From Gammaproteobacteria bacterium (GTDB lineage Bacteria; Pseudomonadota; Gammaproteobacteria; Burkholderiales; Rhodocyclaceae): a stretch of DNA of 64,000 nt. Both the position numbers and the translations under genes were made by a program. Of the stretch, positions 51,807 through 62,883 are shown piece by piece. Numbering within the stretch: the first letter of the stretch is position 1; every line of letters begins with the position of its first letter. The DNA is taken from assembly GCA_029289235.1 (NCBI GenBank), contig JARFTZ010000032.1, forward strand, positions 62,001 through 126,000, in the 5' to 3' direction. The notes under the pieces are model-generated. The model had not been told where the DNA came from and searched no databases. It saw only the letters and a program-made list of their open reading frames with translations.

Positions 51807-52208
51807 ATGAAAAAGCTGCGACAGAGCATCGTGCTGGCGCTGGTTCTTGGCTGCGCCAGCGCCCTCGCCGAATGGACCGAGATCGACCGTTTCGAGGACG
51901 GCACCCGGATCTACGCCGACCGCGGCAACACGCAACGGAATGGCGACATCAGCCAGGTGCTGCACCTCGTCCGCTGGGGCGAAGCGCAGGCCGACCCCGG
52001 CCAGGCGCCGTATCTGTCCACGCTCGTCCGCACCGCGTACGACTGCGCCAACAAGCACGAGAAATACCTCGCCTCGACCTCCTTCGCCGGCCCGATGGGC
52101 GACGGCGAGCGCATCGTCGCCGACGAGGACGCAGCGCCGAACTGGGCCTCGATCTCCGAGGGCTCGATGGAGGAAAAGCTCTGGAAGATCGCCTGCGGGG
52201 TCGACTGA
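51807..52208 (+). CDS. Surface-adhesin protein E-like secreted protein
   Basis: The 133-residue protein has a clean signal peptide (MKKLRQSIVLALVLGCASALA). The mature domain starts EWTEIDRFEDGTRIYADRGN, contains AYDCANKHEKYLASTSFAGPMGDGERIV with a conserved YDC motif, and ends SMEEKLWKIACGVD, leaving two cysteines that could pair. This matches the surface-adhesin E-like family of periplasmic/outer-surface proteins, whose role in most betaproteobacteria is unknown. It stands alone, 39 bp after the trehalose operon; TAGAAT at about 51793 may be a -10 element. Confidence 0.75.
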   Translation: MKKLRQSIVLALVLGCASALAEWTEIDRFEDGTRIYADRGNTQRNGDISQVLHLVRWGEAQADPGQAPYLSTLVRTAYDCANKHEKYLASTSFAGPMGDGERIVADEDAAPNWASISEGSMEEKLWKIACGVD

Positions 52209-53202
52209 GCCGCCGCAGCCAACGCTTCGCTGTCCCCGGATAGCGTCGGGGTGCGTTTCTTGCTAGGTTCCTCCCCCGGAGGAAAACCATGCAGACAAAA
52301 TGGCTTGAGGACTTCATCGCTTTCGCCCGTTTTCGCAGCTTCACGCGGGCGGCGGAGGAAAGGCAGGTCACCCTGCCCGCTTTCGGCCGGCGCATCAAGT
52401 CGCTGGAGACCTGGCTCGGCGTGCCGCTGGTCAATCGCGGCGAATACCCGGCAACCCTGACCGGCGAGGGCGAACTGTTCCTGCAGACCGCGCAGGACAT
52501 CGTCTCCAAGCTCTACGAAGGTCGCGCCTGCCTGCGCGCCCGCTCGCTGGCCGGCAACGACACGCTGAGCGTCGCCACCGGGCGCACCCTCGCGCACACC
52601 TTTTTCCCCGAACTGCTCGAACGCACGCGCAAGCACGTCGGCACCTTTCCGGTGCGCGTCAGCACCGGTTCGGTCCACGACATGGCGCTGCAACTCGAAG
52701 AGGGCGTCAGCGACGTCCTGCTCAGCTACTACCACCCGCTCGTCGGCCTGCGCCTCGATGAGCGACAGTTCCACCACCTCGCCATCGCCCGGGAAACGCT
52801 GGTGCCCGTCTGCCGGCCGGAGATCGGCGGCAAGCCCCGCTTCGCCCTGCCCGGCAGCCCAACCGCCCCGGTTCCCCTGCTTTCCTACCTGCCGACGCTG
52901 ATGATGGGCAACGTGCTCGACATGCACCTGCTCGAACGCGGCGACACCTACCATCTTCAGCGTACCCTGACCGCCGATTTCGCCGAGGCGCTGCTCGAAC
53001 ACGTCCATCGGGGACTGGGTGTCGCCTGGCTGCCCCGCCGCCTGATCGCTGCCGACCTTGCGCAGGGCCGGCTCGTCCATGCCGGCGGCACGGCCGACGA
53101 GGTCCCGCTGGAAATCCGCCTGTACAAACGACAGGCACGCAACAAGCCTCTGGCCGAATCCTGCTGGCGGATCCTGGCGGAAAGCCGGACAAGTCCGGTC
53201 AG

Positions 53203-54251
<1,049 letters not shown>

Positions 54252-54255
<4 letters not shown>

Positions 54256-57200
54256 GACGCAGCCCCTGTCTCGTCGAGGAATCCGGGCTGAAAGCGTCGC
54301 AGCACATCCAGCGCGAGGGCGAAGTCGTAGCGCTTGACCGCCTGCCGAATGTCCGCGATCACCGCCCCGTCAACGCCCGAAGCCAGCAGCGTGCCACTGA
54401 ACTCTTCCAGCGCCTGGACGGCCGCCGTATCGCGCGCTTCGAGCAATTGCACGAAGCGCCGGAACGACGCCACGGGGTCCGCGGCAAGCTTCGCGGCCCG
54501 CCCGCTCTCCGCCTCTCCGAGCCGGTCAAGGCCGCCCGCAATACGCGCGAGCTCGCCTTCAAGAACATCTTCCTGACGACGGGCCGCGGGGTGATCGGAA
54601 CCCGCCACGGCTTGCTCCAGTTGTTCGGCCATGTCGCCGAGGGCGGCGGCGCCGATCGAGCGGGCTACGCTTTTGAGCGTATGCGCCATGCGCAGGACGG
54701 TCGACCAGTCGTTGTCCTCGCGCAGGCGGCGGAACTCGGCGATGAATTCCGGACCGTATTGCGCCCGGAATTTGCGCAGGATTTCGCGATAGCGCACCTT
54801 GTTGCCCGCGATATAGCGCAGGCCCACGGTCGTATCGATGCCGGGAAGATCGGCGAGGTCGTTCGCCGCAGCGGCGGGCGCCGGCGTGGCGGCGGAGGGG
54901 GCGGACCCAGCCGTCGCGAGTGGCGGCGCGACTGCCTTCCCGGCTTCGAGCCACTGGAGGAGAGTGTCGAACAAATGCCCGGTATCGACGGGCTTGACGA
55001 TGAAATCGTTCATTCCGGCGTCTTCGCAGAGGCGACGGTCGTCGGCGAAGGCGTTGGCGGTCATCGCGATGATCGGCCGTTTTTCCCATCCCGGCAGGAG
55101 GCGAATCGCGCGCGTGGCTTCCAGGCCGTCCATCTCAGGCATCTGCACGTCCATCAGGATCAGCGCGTAGTCGTTCCGCATCACCTTCGCCACGGCGTCG
55201 GTGCCGTTTTCGGCGGTATCGACATCGAGGCCGACCGAATGCAGCAACTCCAGCGCCACTTCCCGGTTGATTTCGTTGTCCTCCGCCAGCAGCAGCCGTA
55301 CGCCGCGATAGCGCTGCCGCAGCAGCGATTCGGCGTTCTCGCGTGGCGCGACAGCCGTACAGGGCATGACGCCGCGCCCCCGTCCGAGCCGGGCGGTCAG
55401 CCAGAACAGGCTGCCTTTCCCCGGCGTGCTTTCGGCCCCGCTCTCGCCCCCCATCAACGCGGCAAGCCGCCGGGTGATCGCCAGACCCAGGCCGGTGCCT
55501 CCGTATTTCCGGGTGGTCGACGCGTCCGCCTGCTCGAACGCCTGGAACAGCCCCGGCAGCACCTTGGCGGGAATGCCGATGCCGGTATCCTGCACCTCGA
55601 AGCGCACCAGCAACTCGTCGCCCAGGTCTTCCAGCAGGATGGCGCGCAGGGTGATGCTTCCCTGTTCCGTAAACTTGACGGCGTTGCCGGCGTAATTGAG
55701 CAGCGCCTGGCGCAGTCGGGTCGCGTCACCGCGCAACCAGACCGGGACCGAGTCGGGGTCGATCTCGATCCGCAGCCCCTTGCTGCGGGCCTGCTCGCCG
55801 ATCAGCGACTGGATGTTGTCGAGGATCGCCGAGAGATGGAAGTCCTCGTGTTCCAGCTCGACCCGGCCGGCCTCGATCTTCGAAATGTCGAGGATGTCGT
55901 TGATGATCGAGAGCAGATGATGCCCCGCGCTTTCGATCTTCTTCAACCGCTCGGCCTGTTCCGGCGGCTGCCCGGCCCCGAGGACCAGATGCGTCAGCCC
56001 GATGATCGCGTTCAAGGGCGTCCGTATCTCGTGGCTCATGTTGGCGAGGAAGGCGCTCTTCGAACGCGTGGCGGCTTCCGCCTCGACAGCCCGGCGGGCC
56101 AGTTCGTCCTGCATCGCGCGCAGTTGCTCCTCGCGCGCCTTGCGCTCGCTGTTGTCGACCAGGATGCTGCGGGTACGCAGGAATTTCCCCTGTGCGTCAC
56201 GGACCATGTCGCCGCCGACCAGCACCGGCTGGATCGACCCGTCCTTTTTCACGAAGTCCATTTCCAGGTCGCGCAAGTACCCGTACCTCGCAAAATCGGA
56301 AAAATTCCGGCGGAATCGCTGCAAGCTCTCTGGCGTCATGAACTCGCCGATGCTGTGTCCGACGAATTCGTCGCGCGCGTAACCGAGCAGGTTCAGCTCC
56401 GTATCATTCACGGCGAGTACCGTGCCGTCCGGCGCCAGCGAATGGTAGCCACAGGGCGCATTGTTGTAGAGATCGCTGATTTCGTCGGCACGCGCCGCCA
56501 GCGCCCGGTTGGCTTCGGCCAGCGCCGCTGTCCGGTTGTCCACGAGCTGCTGCAGGTGGTGGCGGTGCTGTTCAAGTTCGAGTTCCGAGCGTTTGCGTTC
56601 GCTGATGTCCATCACGATGCCGACGTACCTGACGACCCTTCCGTCGGCGTCCTTCTCCGGCCGCCCGCGGGAAAGCAGCCAGCGCACGGGGCCGGCCGGC
56701 AGGTTCACCCGCCACTCCAGGTTCAGCTCGCCCCCTTGAGACCAGGCCACGTTCGCCGCCTTTTCCGCCCTTTCGCGGCAATCGGGATGAACCGCATCCA
56801 GCCAGGTCTGATAGGAGGGTTCGCAACTGCCGGGATCCAGGCCGTAAAGGCGGAAGACTTCGTCGGACCAGGTGTTCTTCTGCGTGCGCAGGTCCCATTG
56901 CCACGTGCCGGCCGTGGCCGCCTCCAGCGCCAGTCGAAGCTGCCCCTCGCTCTCGCGCACCGCCGTTTCGGCGACCTGCCTGGCCTGCAAATGTTCCTGA
57001 ACACTGGCGGCCGCCGCATCGAACGTGCGCGCCAGACGACCGATTTCATCGTTGCCGTGGCGAAGCCCGCTACGCACCTGGTAATCGCCGGACCTCAAGC
57101 GGTCGGCCGCCTGCGACAGCGCGGTCAACGGACGCAACAACAACCGGTTGCTTCCCCACAACGCCAGTGCGAGGATGCTGCCAACCAGGAAAAGACCAAG

Positions 57201-58067
57201 CCCCAGGTCGGCGGCGAGCTCGTTCCACGAGGCGGCAATGACCGCGGCCTTCGGCTGCGAAACAACGAGGCGCAGCTGGCCCGACAGGGTCTTGATGAGA
57301 GGCGCGTAGGCGAACAGCTTGTGCTGCCCGTCCAGGCCCGGCGCCTCGAACATTCCCTCGCTTTCACCGGCGAAAACGCCCTTCACCGCGGGCTGCTCGG
57401 CCGCATCGCGGCCCGCCCAGCCCTCTTCGTCCGGATGTCGCGCCACGATCGTGCCCTTGGCGTCGACCACCCAGATCCGGACGCCATCCGACAGGTCGGC
57501 AATGGCAAGCTGCTCCTTGATCCACGCCTGATCCAGCGAAACGAACAGGACGGCAGTCGGACGTCCCTGCTCATCATGGACGGCCCGCGCCAGCGTAATC
57601 ACCGGTTTCTTCAGAATGCGGCCGAACACCACGTCGCCGACGATCATCTGCGGCGTGCGCAAGGCGAGCTGGAACCACGCGCGATCTGCAAAGCTGACGC
57701 GCCCCTCCGGCATCTGTGCTGCACAAGCCACTTCGCCATCGGGCCGGACCATGCCGAGCTGCACGAATTCCGATTCCGACCTGAGCCTGGCCGCCAGCCA
57801 GGCCGAGCATTTTCGGCTTGATTCAATATCCGGAACGCCCCGGGACTGCACGAGTCCGGCGAGAAGCATCTCCGCCCGGGCGGAAAGAAAATGCTGGCGC
57901 GCGGCAATCACCCGCGCCTGCTGGAGAAGATGCTCGGTCGTATGCTGCAGCCGCTCGTCGCGACGATCGAGGTTCTGACGAACGATCAGCGCGCCAAGCA
58001 CGAGAAATACCGATGACACGACCAACAGCAGCCGGCCGCGCAGTCCAAGATCAAGCACAATATTCAT
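54252..58067 (-). CDS. Hybrid sensor histidine kinase with periplasmic sensor, PAS, receiver and Hpt domains
   Basis: The 1271-residue protein has a first helix at 11-29 and a periplasmic double-Cache-like sensor (about 30-280). A second helix (287-305) and a HAMP region (about 306-360) follow, then two PAS domains (about 372-495 and 525-645). HisKA has phospho-His679 ([12 protein letters not shown]). The catalytic core has N-box N795, DTGIGI 827-832 and GTGLGL 857-862. REC has Asp973, and the C-terminal Hpt has His1129 ([11 protein letters not shown]). It is RpfC-like in its phosphorelay but has a different sensor. ATG at 58067 has GGGA 8 nt upstream. The stop overlaps the regulator gene. 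Confidence 0.95.
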
Positions 58068-58229
58068 GACGTTTTTCCCGTCCCGTGACATCACGGAAGA
58101 GCAAACCCTTCGACCAGAGGAACTCAACCTGTGATGATGCGCAGTCCGCCGGCACCAACGGTAGCGGTCCGAAAATCTGCCCCAGCCCGGTATCGACAAT
58201 CAATCCTGCTACAGATTCACGCTATCCCG

Positions 58230-58245
58230 CGCGCGTTTCCGCGCG
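58230..58245 (-). other. GC hairpin downstream of the diguanylate cyclase gene
   Basis: On the minus strand CGCGCG pairs with CGCGCG around a GAAA tetraloop, 27 bp after the diguanylate cyclase stop. No U-run is present. It lies in the 205-bp gap before the hybrid kinase gene, where I saw no other clear element, and may mark the 3' end of the cyclase transcript. Confidence 0.35.
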
Positions 58246-58272
58246 TGCTGACTTTAAGGCATCGTGGTGCGC

Positions 58273-60147
58273 TCAAGCGACGCCCGATTCGACCCGGTTC
58301 CGCCCGTTGGCCTTTGCCTGATAGAGCGCCTTGTCGGCCATTGAGATCAACTGCGCCGCGCCGTTGCGCTCATCCGGAACGAGCACGGCGACGCCGAAAC
58401 TCGCAGTCACCACGCCCGTCGCTGACGTCGCGTGGGTTATCGCCAGTTGTTCGATTTTCTGGCGCAGGATTTCGGCCAGCGCCAGCGCCTCCCCGGGGTC
58501 GCTGTGCGCGGCGATGATGGCGAACTCCTCGCCGCCATAGCGCGCCACCAGATCGCTCGGGCGGCGCGTTGCGCCTTTCAGCTCGTTGGCGAGCAGGATC
58601 AGGCAATGATCTCCGGCCAGGTGGCCGTAGTGATCGTTGTAGTTCTTGAAGTGATCCACGTCGAGCATGATCAGTGCAAGCGGTTGCTTGAGCCGTCGTG
58701 CGCGGGCAACTTCCCGGGCCAGGAGTTCATCGAAGTGGCGCCGGTTGGCCACCCTGGTCAGCCCGTCGGTGTTGGAGCGTTTCGCCAGTTCGGCATTGGC
58801 GAGTTCGAGTTCGGCCGTGCGGGCGGCAACCTCTTTTTCCAGGTTGTCGGTGTGATACTTGACGCTGTCCGCCATGAAGCGCAGGGCGGCGGACAGAGAC
58901 TCCACTTCAGTGATCGGACTGGTGGGCTGACGAGCGTGTTCCCACTCGCGATGCCCCAGCCGGGTGGCCCATTCACCCAGTTCCACCAGCGGTCTGGCCA
59001 CCCACTTGCTCACGAAGAGGGAAAGGATCACGCCCGCCACGAAGATTGCCGCGCTGAAGAGGAGAACGTTGACGAGCAAGCCGCGTGACGGCGCATCGAA
59101 ACGGCTTTGCGGCAGCGCGTTGGCGATCGTGATCGTCGGCCCGTTGGGCAGCGGGAATTGCCACCAATCGAGCAGATACCTTTCACCCTCGACCGTCCTG
59201 AGCGTCCGCCCCCGCGGCTCGTCGCCCTCCGCGATGATCCTGCTGGCGGAGCGGATGACCGGATTCTGGCTCTCGCTCGCCCTGACGCGAACCGTCTCGT
59301 TGCCTTTTCGCTCGTACATCTTCTCCAGCATCGAGGTCGCAAGCAGATAACCGCCTTCGTCGAAGAGGAACGCTTCCCCGCCGAGTTCCCTGGTGATGCT
59401 CGCCAGCAGCGTGCTGAGCTGCACCAGCGCCACGTCTGCCGTCAGCACGCCGGCGAACGTTCCCGCGCGGTCGTGGAGCGGCGCTGCCATCCCGATCCCC
59501 ATGGCATCGTAGTAGCCTGCCGCATCGTCGATCCGGTACTGATACACCGGATACCAGCCCACCGCGTTCCGCTCCATTGCAGCCTTGAACCAGGGGCGCT
59601 CCCGGGCATCGAAATTCGCGTTCCCCCGCGAGATGAGCGAACCTCGCCGGTTTCCTTCCTCGACCCTGTACATGGTCATGATGCGACCATCCGTTTCGGT
59701 GGCCTGAAGCAGGCGAAGTTTTTCCCGCTCTTCACCCACGGGCGGCCTGCTGGCAGCGAAATACTCGCCCTTGGCGGTACCGACCGAAACGAAGGTCAGC
59801 ATCGGCTGCTGTCCCAGTTGCAGGAGGAAATTGTCCTGCATTTCCAGGGGCTTGGAAACATCCATCACCCCGGCCCGGAACTGATCGACGTTGTAGCGGA
59901 CGACCCGGCGAGGAACTTCGAAGAACTGCACTACCTTGTCGAAGACCCGTGCGCTGACTTCGCTGGCCAGTTGTTCCTGGAACCTGACGGCGGACTCCCG
60001 GGCCGTGCGATAGGAGAACCACGCTTGCAGCGCAACGGCTGGCAACAACACGAGCAGGAGCGCGGCGACCAGGAGCCTTTGCAGCTTGATGTGACGTTTG
60101 TTGGCGGACACGATCAGTGGCAGGGTTCTTTTTTTCGGGAATTGCAA
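58273..60147 (-). CDS. Diguanylate cyclase with periplasmic sensor (GGDEF)
   Basis: The 624-residue protein makes c-di-GMP. It has a membrane helix (about 24-43), a periplasmic double-Cache-like domain (about 50-350) and a second helix (358-379). A HAMP-like linker and coiled coil follow, then a GGDEF domain (about 450-620) with GGEEF at 538-542 and an RxxD inhibitory site at 529-532, so product feedback is expected. Start is uncertain: TTG at 60147 follows an in-frame stop directly, and GTG at 60111 is the next candidate; neither has a good ribosome-binding site. It lies 205 bp upstream of the kinase, same strand. Confidence 0.92.
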   Translation of the reverse strand: MQFPKKRTLPLIVSANKRHIKLQRLLVAALLLVLLPAVALQAWFSYRTARESAVRFQEQLASEVSARVFDKVVQFFEVPRRVVRYNVDQFRAGVMDVSKPLEMQDNFLLQLGQQPMLTFVSVGTAKGEYFAASRPPVGEEREKLRLLQATETDGRIMTMYRVEEGNRRGSLISRGNANFDARERPWFKAAMERNAVGWYPVYQYRIDDAAGYYDAMGIGMAAPLHDRAGTFAGVLTADVALVQLSTLLASITRELGGEAFLFDEGGYLLATSMLEKMYERKGNETVRVRASESQNPVIRSASRIIAEGDEPRGRTLRTVEGERYLLDWWQFPLPNGPTITIANALPQSRFDAPSRGLLVNVLLFSAAIFVAGVILSLFVSKWVARPLVELGEWATRLGHREWEHARQPTSPITEVESLSAALRFMADSVKYHTDNLEKEVAARTAELELANAELAKRSNTDGLTRVANRRHFDELLAREVARARRLKQPLALIMLDVDHFKNYNDHYGHLAGDHCLILLANELKGATRRPSDLVARYGGEEFAIIAAHSDPGEALALAEILRQKIEQLAITHATSATGVVTASFGVAVLVPDERNGAAQLISMADKALYQAKANGRNRVESGVA

Positions 60148-60353
60148 CTATATGCGCATCCCACACAATGAAGCGAGGCATTCGTCACAGCGACGGCAAT
60201 TTCTGCGGTTGCCATTTCGGCAAGTCAACTAAGCAACCCGGCAGGCACGCCGGCCATCCGCGCCCCTATACTGCAGCCGCTCGCAGGGATCCGGTGCGTT
60301 CTCCGATCTGGCCGCGCGATTGCTTTTTCATCCACTTCCAGCGAAAGAACGTC

Positions 60354-61331
60354 ATGCCTCGATTCCTCACCCGCACCCTCGCGTCGCTGATCGCCGCGAC
60401 CTGCCTTACCGGAACGGCCATCGCCGACACCTACCCGAGCAAGCCGATCACCCTCCTCGTCGGCTACACCCCCGGCGGCAGCGTCGACCTCGTCGCGCGG
60501 ACAGTCGCCGAAGAACTCGGCAAGCGGCTCGGCCAGCCGGTGGTCGTCGAGAACGCGGCGGGCGCCGCCGGCACCATCGGTGCGGCCAAGGCGGTGCGCG
60601 CGGCGCCGGACGGCTATACGCTGCTGCTCGGCTCCGGCAGCGAGATTTCCATCGCCCGGCTGACCTCGCCGTCGGTCAAGTACGACGGCCAGAAGGACCT
60701 GCAGCCGATCACGCTGGTCGGCACGCAGTCGATGGTGCTTGTCGGCGCCAACAACGTCGCAGCCAGGAACACCGACGAACTGCTCGCCTACGCCCGCGCC
60801 AACCCGGACAAGCTGAGCTTCGCCTCATCGGGCGTCGGCACGCCGCTGCACCTGAGCGGCGAGCTGATCAAGCAGCAGGCGAAGATCAACATGGAACACG
60901 TGCCGTACAAGGGCGCCGGCCCAATGCTCACCGACCTGCTCGGCGGCCAGATTCCGCTGGCGGTGCTGGTACTTTCTTCAGCCCTGCCGCACATCAAGAC
61001 CGGCAAGATCAAGGTCTTCGGCGTCACCGAAGCCCACCGCGCCGCGGCCCTGCCGGACGTACCGACGCTCGCCGAGAGCAAGGGGCTGGACGGCGTCGAC
61101 ATGGGCGTCTGGTTCGGCCTGTTCGCCCCGGCGAAGACGCCGGAAGCGATCACCGCCCGCCTCGACAAGGAGATGGCCGAAGTGCTCAAGCAGCCGGCGG
61201 TGCGCGACAAGCTGACCGAATCCGGGCTGGCGCTCGCCGGGCTCGGGCCGAAGGACTTCGCCGCCTTCATCGGCAAGGAAACGGCCAAGTACCAGAAGAT
61301 CATCCAGACGGCCAACATCCGCACCGACTGA
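60354..61331 (+). CDS. Tripartite tricarboxylate transporter binding protein (Bug/TctC)
   Basis: The 325-residue protein has a signal peptide (MPRFLTRTLASLIAATCLTGTAIA) and the Bug signature: YPSKPITLLVGYTPGGSVDLVARTVAEELGKRLGQPVVVENAAGAAGTIGA and PDGYTLLLGS. Bug proteins bind small carboxylates and related compounds in the periplasm and hand them to TctAB. Here the specific ligand is unknown. The gene precedes a REP-like repeat, a deacylase-like gene and tctB/tctA, and is probably co-transcribed with them. The ribosome-binding site is weak (AAAGAA). Confidence 0.93.
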   Translation: MPRFLTRTLASLIAATCLTGTAIADTYPSKPITLLVGYTPGGSVDLVARTVAEELGKRLGQPVVVENAAGAAGTIGAAKAVRAAPDGYTLLLGSGSEISIARLTSPSVKYDGQKDLQPITLVGTQSMVLVGANNVAARNTDELLAYARANPDKLSFASSGVGTPLHLSGELIKQQAKINMEHVPYKGAGPMLTDLLGGQIPLAVLVLSSALPHIKTGKIKVFGVTEAHRAAALPDVPTLAESKGLDGVDMGVWFGLFAPAKTPEAITARLDKEMAEVLKQPAVRDKLTESGLALAGLGPKDFAAFIGKETAKYQKIIQTANIRTD

Positions 61332-61350
61332 AATCGGCGCACCCGCGGAA

Positions 61351-61422
61351 CCCGTCACTGCGGGGATGACCCGGAATCCAGCGGCACACCGATGGATTCC
61401 GGCTTTCGCCGGAATGACGCGG
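61351..61422. repeat. REP/BIME-like repeat between tctC and the deacylase gene
   Basis: A degenerate unit (CGTCACTGCGGGGATGAC..., 61351 onward) faces an intact unit TGGATTCCGGCTTTCGCCGG...ATGACGCGG at 61393-61422. It is the same family as 23139-23213 and 30282-30352, with a shortened left half. It again follows a gene for a periplasmic binding protein. Confidence 0.75.
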
Positions 61423-61483
61423 TTGTTCCGGCGGCGGGCTTCCGTCCTCCTCCACTCGCTTCCACGCTTTCTTCCATACTTCC

Positions 61484-62425
61484 ATGTTCCTCGACACTCC
61501 CGACATCACGCCCTATCGCGCCGGCACGGACGGCCTCGCCTACGTTCACACCTTCCACAGCGGCCGCCCCGGCCCGCACGTATGCATCAACGCCCTGACG
61601 CACGGCAACGAGATCTGCGGCGCCTGGGCCGTCGCAGCGCTGCTGGACGAAGGCGTGCGCCCGACGGCCGGCACGCTCAGCCTGAGCTTCGCCAACGTCG
61701 AGGCCTTCTCGCGCTTCGACCGCAACAACCCCGAAGCAACGCGCTGGGTCGACGAGGACATGAACCGCGTCTGGGATGAAGCGACGCTCGACGGCCCGCG
61801 CCAGTCGCAGGAACTTGCGCGCGCCCGGGAAATGCGCGCCTTCTTCGACACGGTGGACTTCCTGCTCGACCTGCACTCGATGCACACCCCAGGCCCGGCG
61901 CTCGGCCTGTGCGGCGCGACGGCAGGCGGCCTCGACTTCGCCCGCCGCCTCGGCGTGCCGGAGTACCTGGTGATCGACGCCGGCCACAGCGCCGGCAAGC
62001 GCCTGCGCGACTACGCCGGTTTTGGGGACGAGGGCAACCCGCGCCAGGCCCTGCTCGTCGAATGTGGTTTTCACTTCGAGCACGCCGCGGTAGTCATGGC
62101 CCACCGCGCCAGCCGCCGTTTTCTTGACGCCACCGGCGCCTGCCCCGGCCTGTGTGCCGACGCGCCCTTCCCCGACGTCAAGGCCGTACGCATCGTCGAC
62201 GCGGTGACGATCCGCCACCCGGAATTCCTCTTCACCCGCGACTGGGAGTCGATGGACTCCGTGCCGCACGCAGGGACTGTCATCGCCTACGACGGCGACA
62301 CGCCGGTGACAACCCCCTGCGACGACTGCGTGCTGGTCATGCCCGCCCCGGAACGCTACCGGTTGCCCGGCATGACGGCGGTGCGTCTGGGCCGCCGGGA
62401 ACACGGCGACGGAGCCAGCGCATGA
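61484..62425 (+). CDS. Succinylglutamate desuccinylase/aspartoacylase family protein
   Basis: The 313-residue protein is a zinc-dependent amidohydrolase of the M14-like AstE/ASPA family. It has HGNE (LTHGNEICGAWAV) and DLHSMHTPG, supplying the Zn-binding His/Glu/His, plus a later VECGFHFE segment with the acidic residue expected in catalysis. It should remove an acyl group from an N-acyl amino acid or similar amide. Placement between tctC and tctB suggests the importer brings in its substrate, an idea from context only. The stop overlaps the tctB start (ATGA). Confidence 0.85.
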   Translation: MFLDTPDITPYRAGTDGLAYVHTFHSGRPGPHVCINALTHGNEICGAWAVAALLDEGVRPTAGTLSLSFANVEAFSRFDRNNPEATRWVDEDMNRVWDEATLDGPRQSQELARAREMRAFFDTVDFLLDLHSMHTPGPALGLCGATAGGLDFARRLGVPEYLVIDAGHSAGKRLRDYAGFGDEGNPRQALLVECGFHFEHAAVVMAHRASRRFLDATGACPGLCADAPFPDVKAVRIVDAVTIRHPEFLFTRDWESMDSVPHAGTVIAYDGDTPVTTPCDDCVLVMPAPERYRLPGMTAVRLGRREHGDGASA

Positions 62426-62874
62426 ACGCGCGGGCGAAGGATTTCTGGGCCGGGCTGCTGTTCCTGGCCTTCGGCCTCGGGGTGATGGGTATCGCCCGAA
62501 GCTACCCGCTCGGGACGGCCACGCGCATGGGGCCGGGTTTCTTCCCGATGGTGCTCGCCGCGCTGCTGGCCGTCCTCGGCCTGATCATCGCCGTGCGCGG
62601 CGTGCTCGCCGGCCGGCAGGACGCCATCGGCCCGCTGGCCTGGGAACCGCTGCTGTTGGTGATCGGCGCCACGGTGTTCTACGGCGCGCTGGTCAGGGAC
62701 GCCGGCTTCATCGCCGTCACCTTCGTCGCCGTTCTGCTGGCGGCGCGCGCCAGCCGGCACGGACGGATCGTCCCGCGCCTGATCCTCGCCTCCGGCACCA
62801 CTACCTGCGCCCTGCTGATCTTCATCAAGGGACTCGGCCTGCCGCTGTCGCTGTCCGGCGCCTGGTTCAACTAG
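62422..62874 (+). CDS. Tripartite tricarboxylate transporter small membrane subunit TctB
   Basis: The 150-residue protein has four predicted helices, a normal TctB size, with the conserved GLLFLAFGLGVMGIARSYPLGTATRMGPGFFPMVLA start and a C-terminal IFIKGLGLPLSL. TctB is the small membrane component of the TTT transporter and pairs with the large TctA. The ATG overlaps the deacylase stop codon, and tctA starts 9 bp after its stop, with a GGAGG-type site in between. Confidence 0.9.
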   Translation: MNARAKDFWAGLLFLAFGLGVMGIARSYPLGTATRMGPGFFPMVLAALLAVLGLIIAVRGVLAGRQDAIGPLAWEPLLLVIGATVFYGALVRDAGFIAVTFVAVLLAARASRHGRIVPRLILASGTTTCALLIFIKGLGLPLSLSGAWFN

Positions 62875-62883
62875 GAGGCGAGA

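Noticed and set aside
52230-52262. Terminator after the adhesin-E-like gene (CCCCG...CGGGG with TTTCTT)
   Set aside because: The stem is only 5 bp with an 8-nt loop and the U-run is broken; too weak to list.
60117-60353. A longer tctC reading frame starting at 60117
   Set aside because: The added residues show no homology pattern and would hide the signal peptide, which begins exactly at the ATG at 60354.
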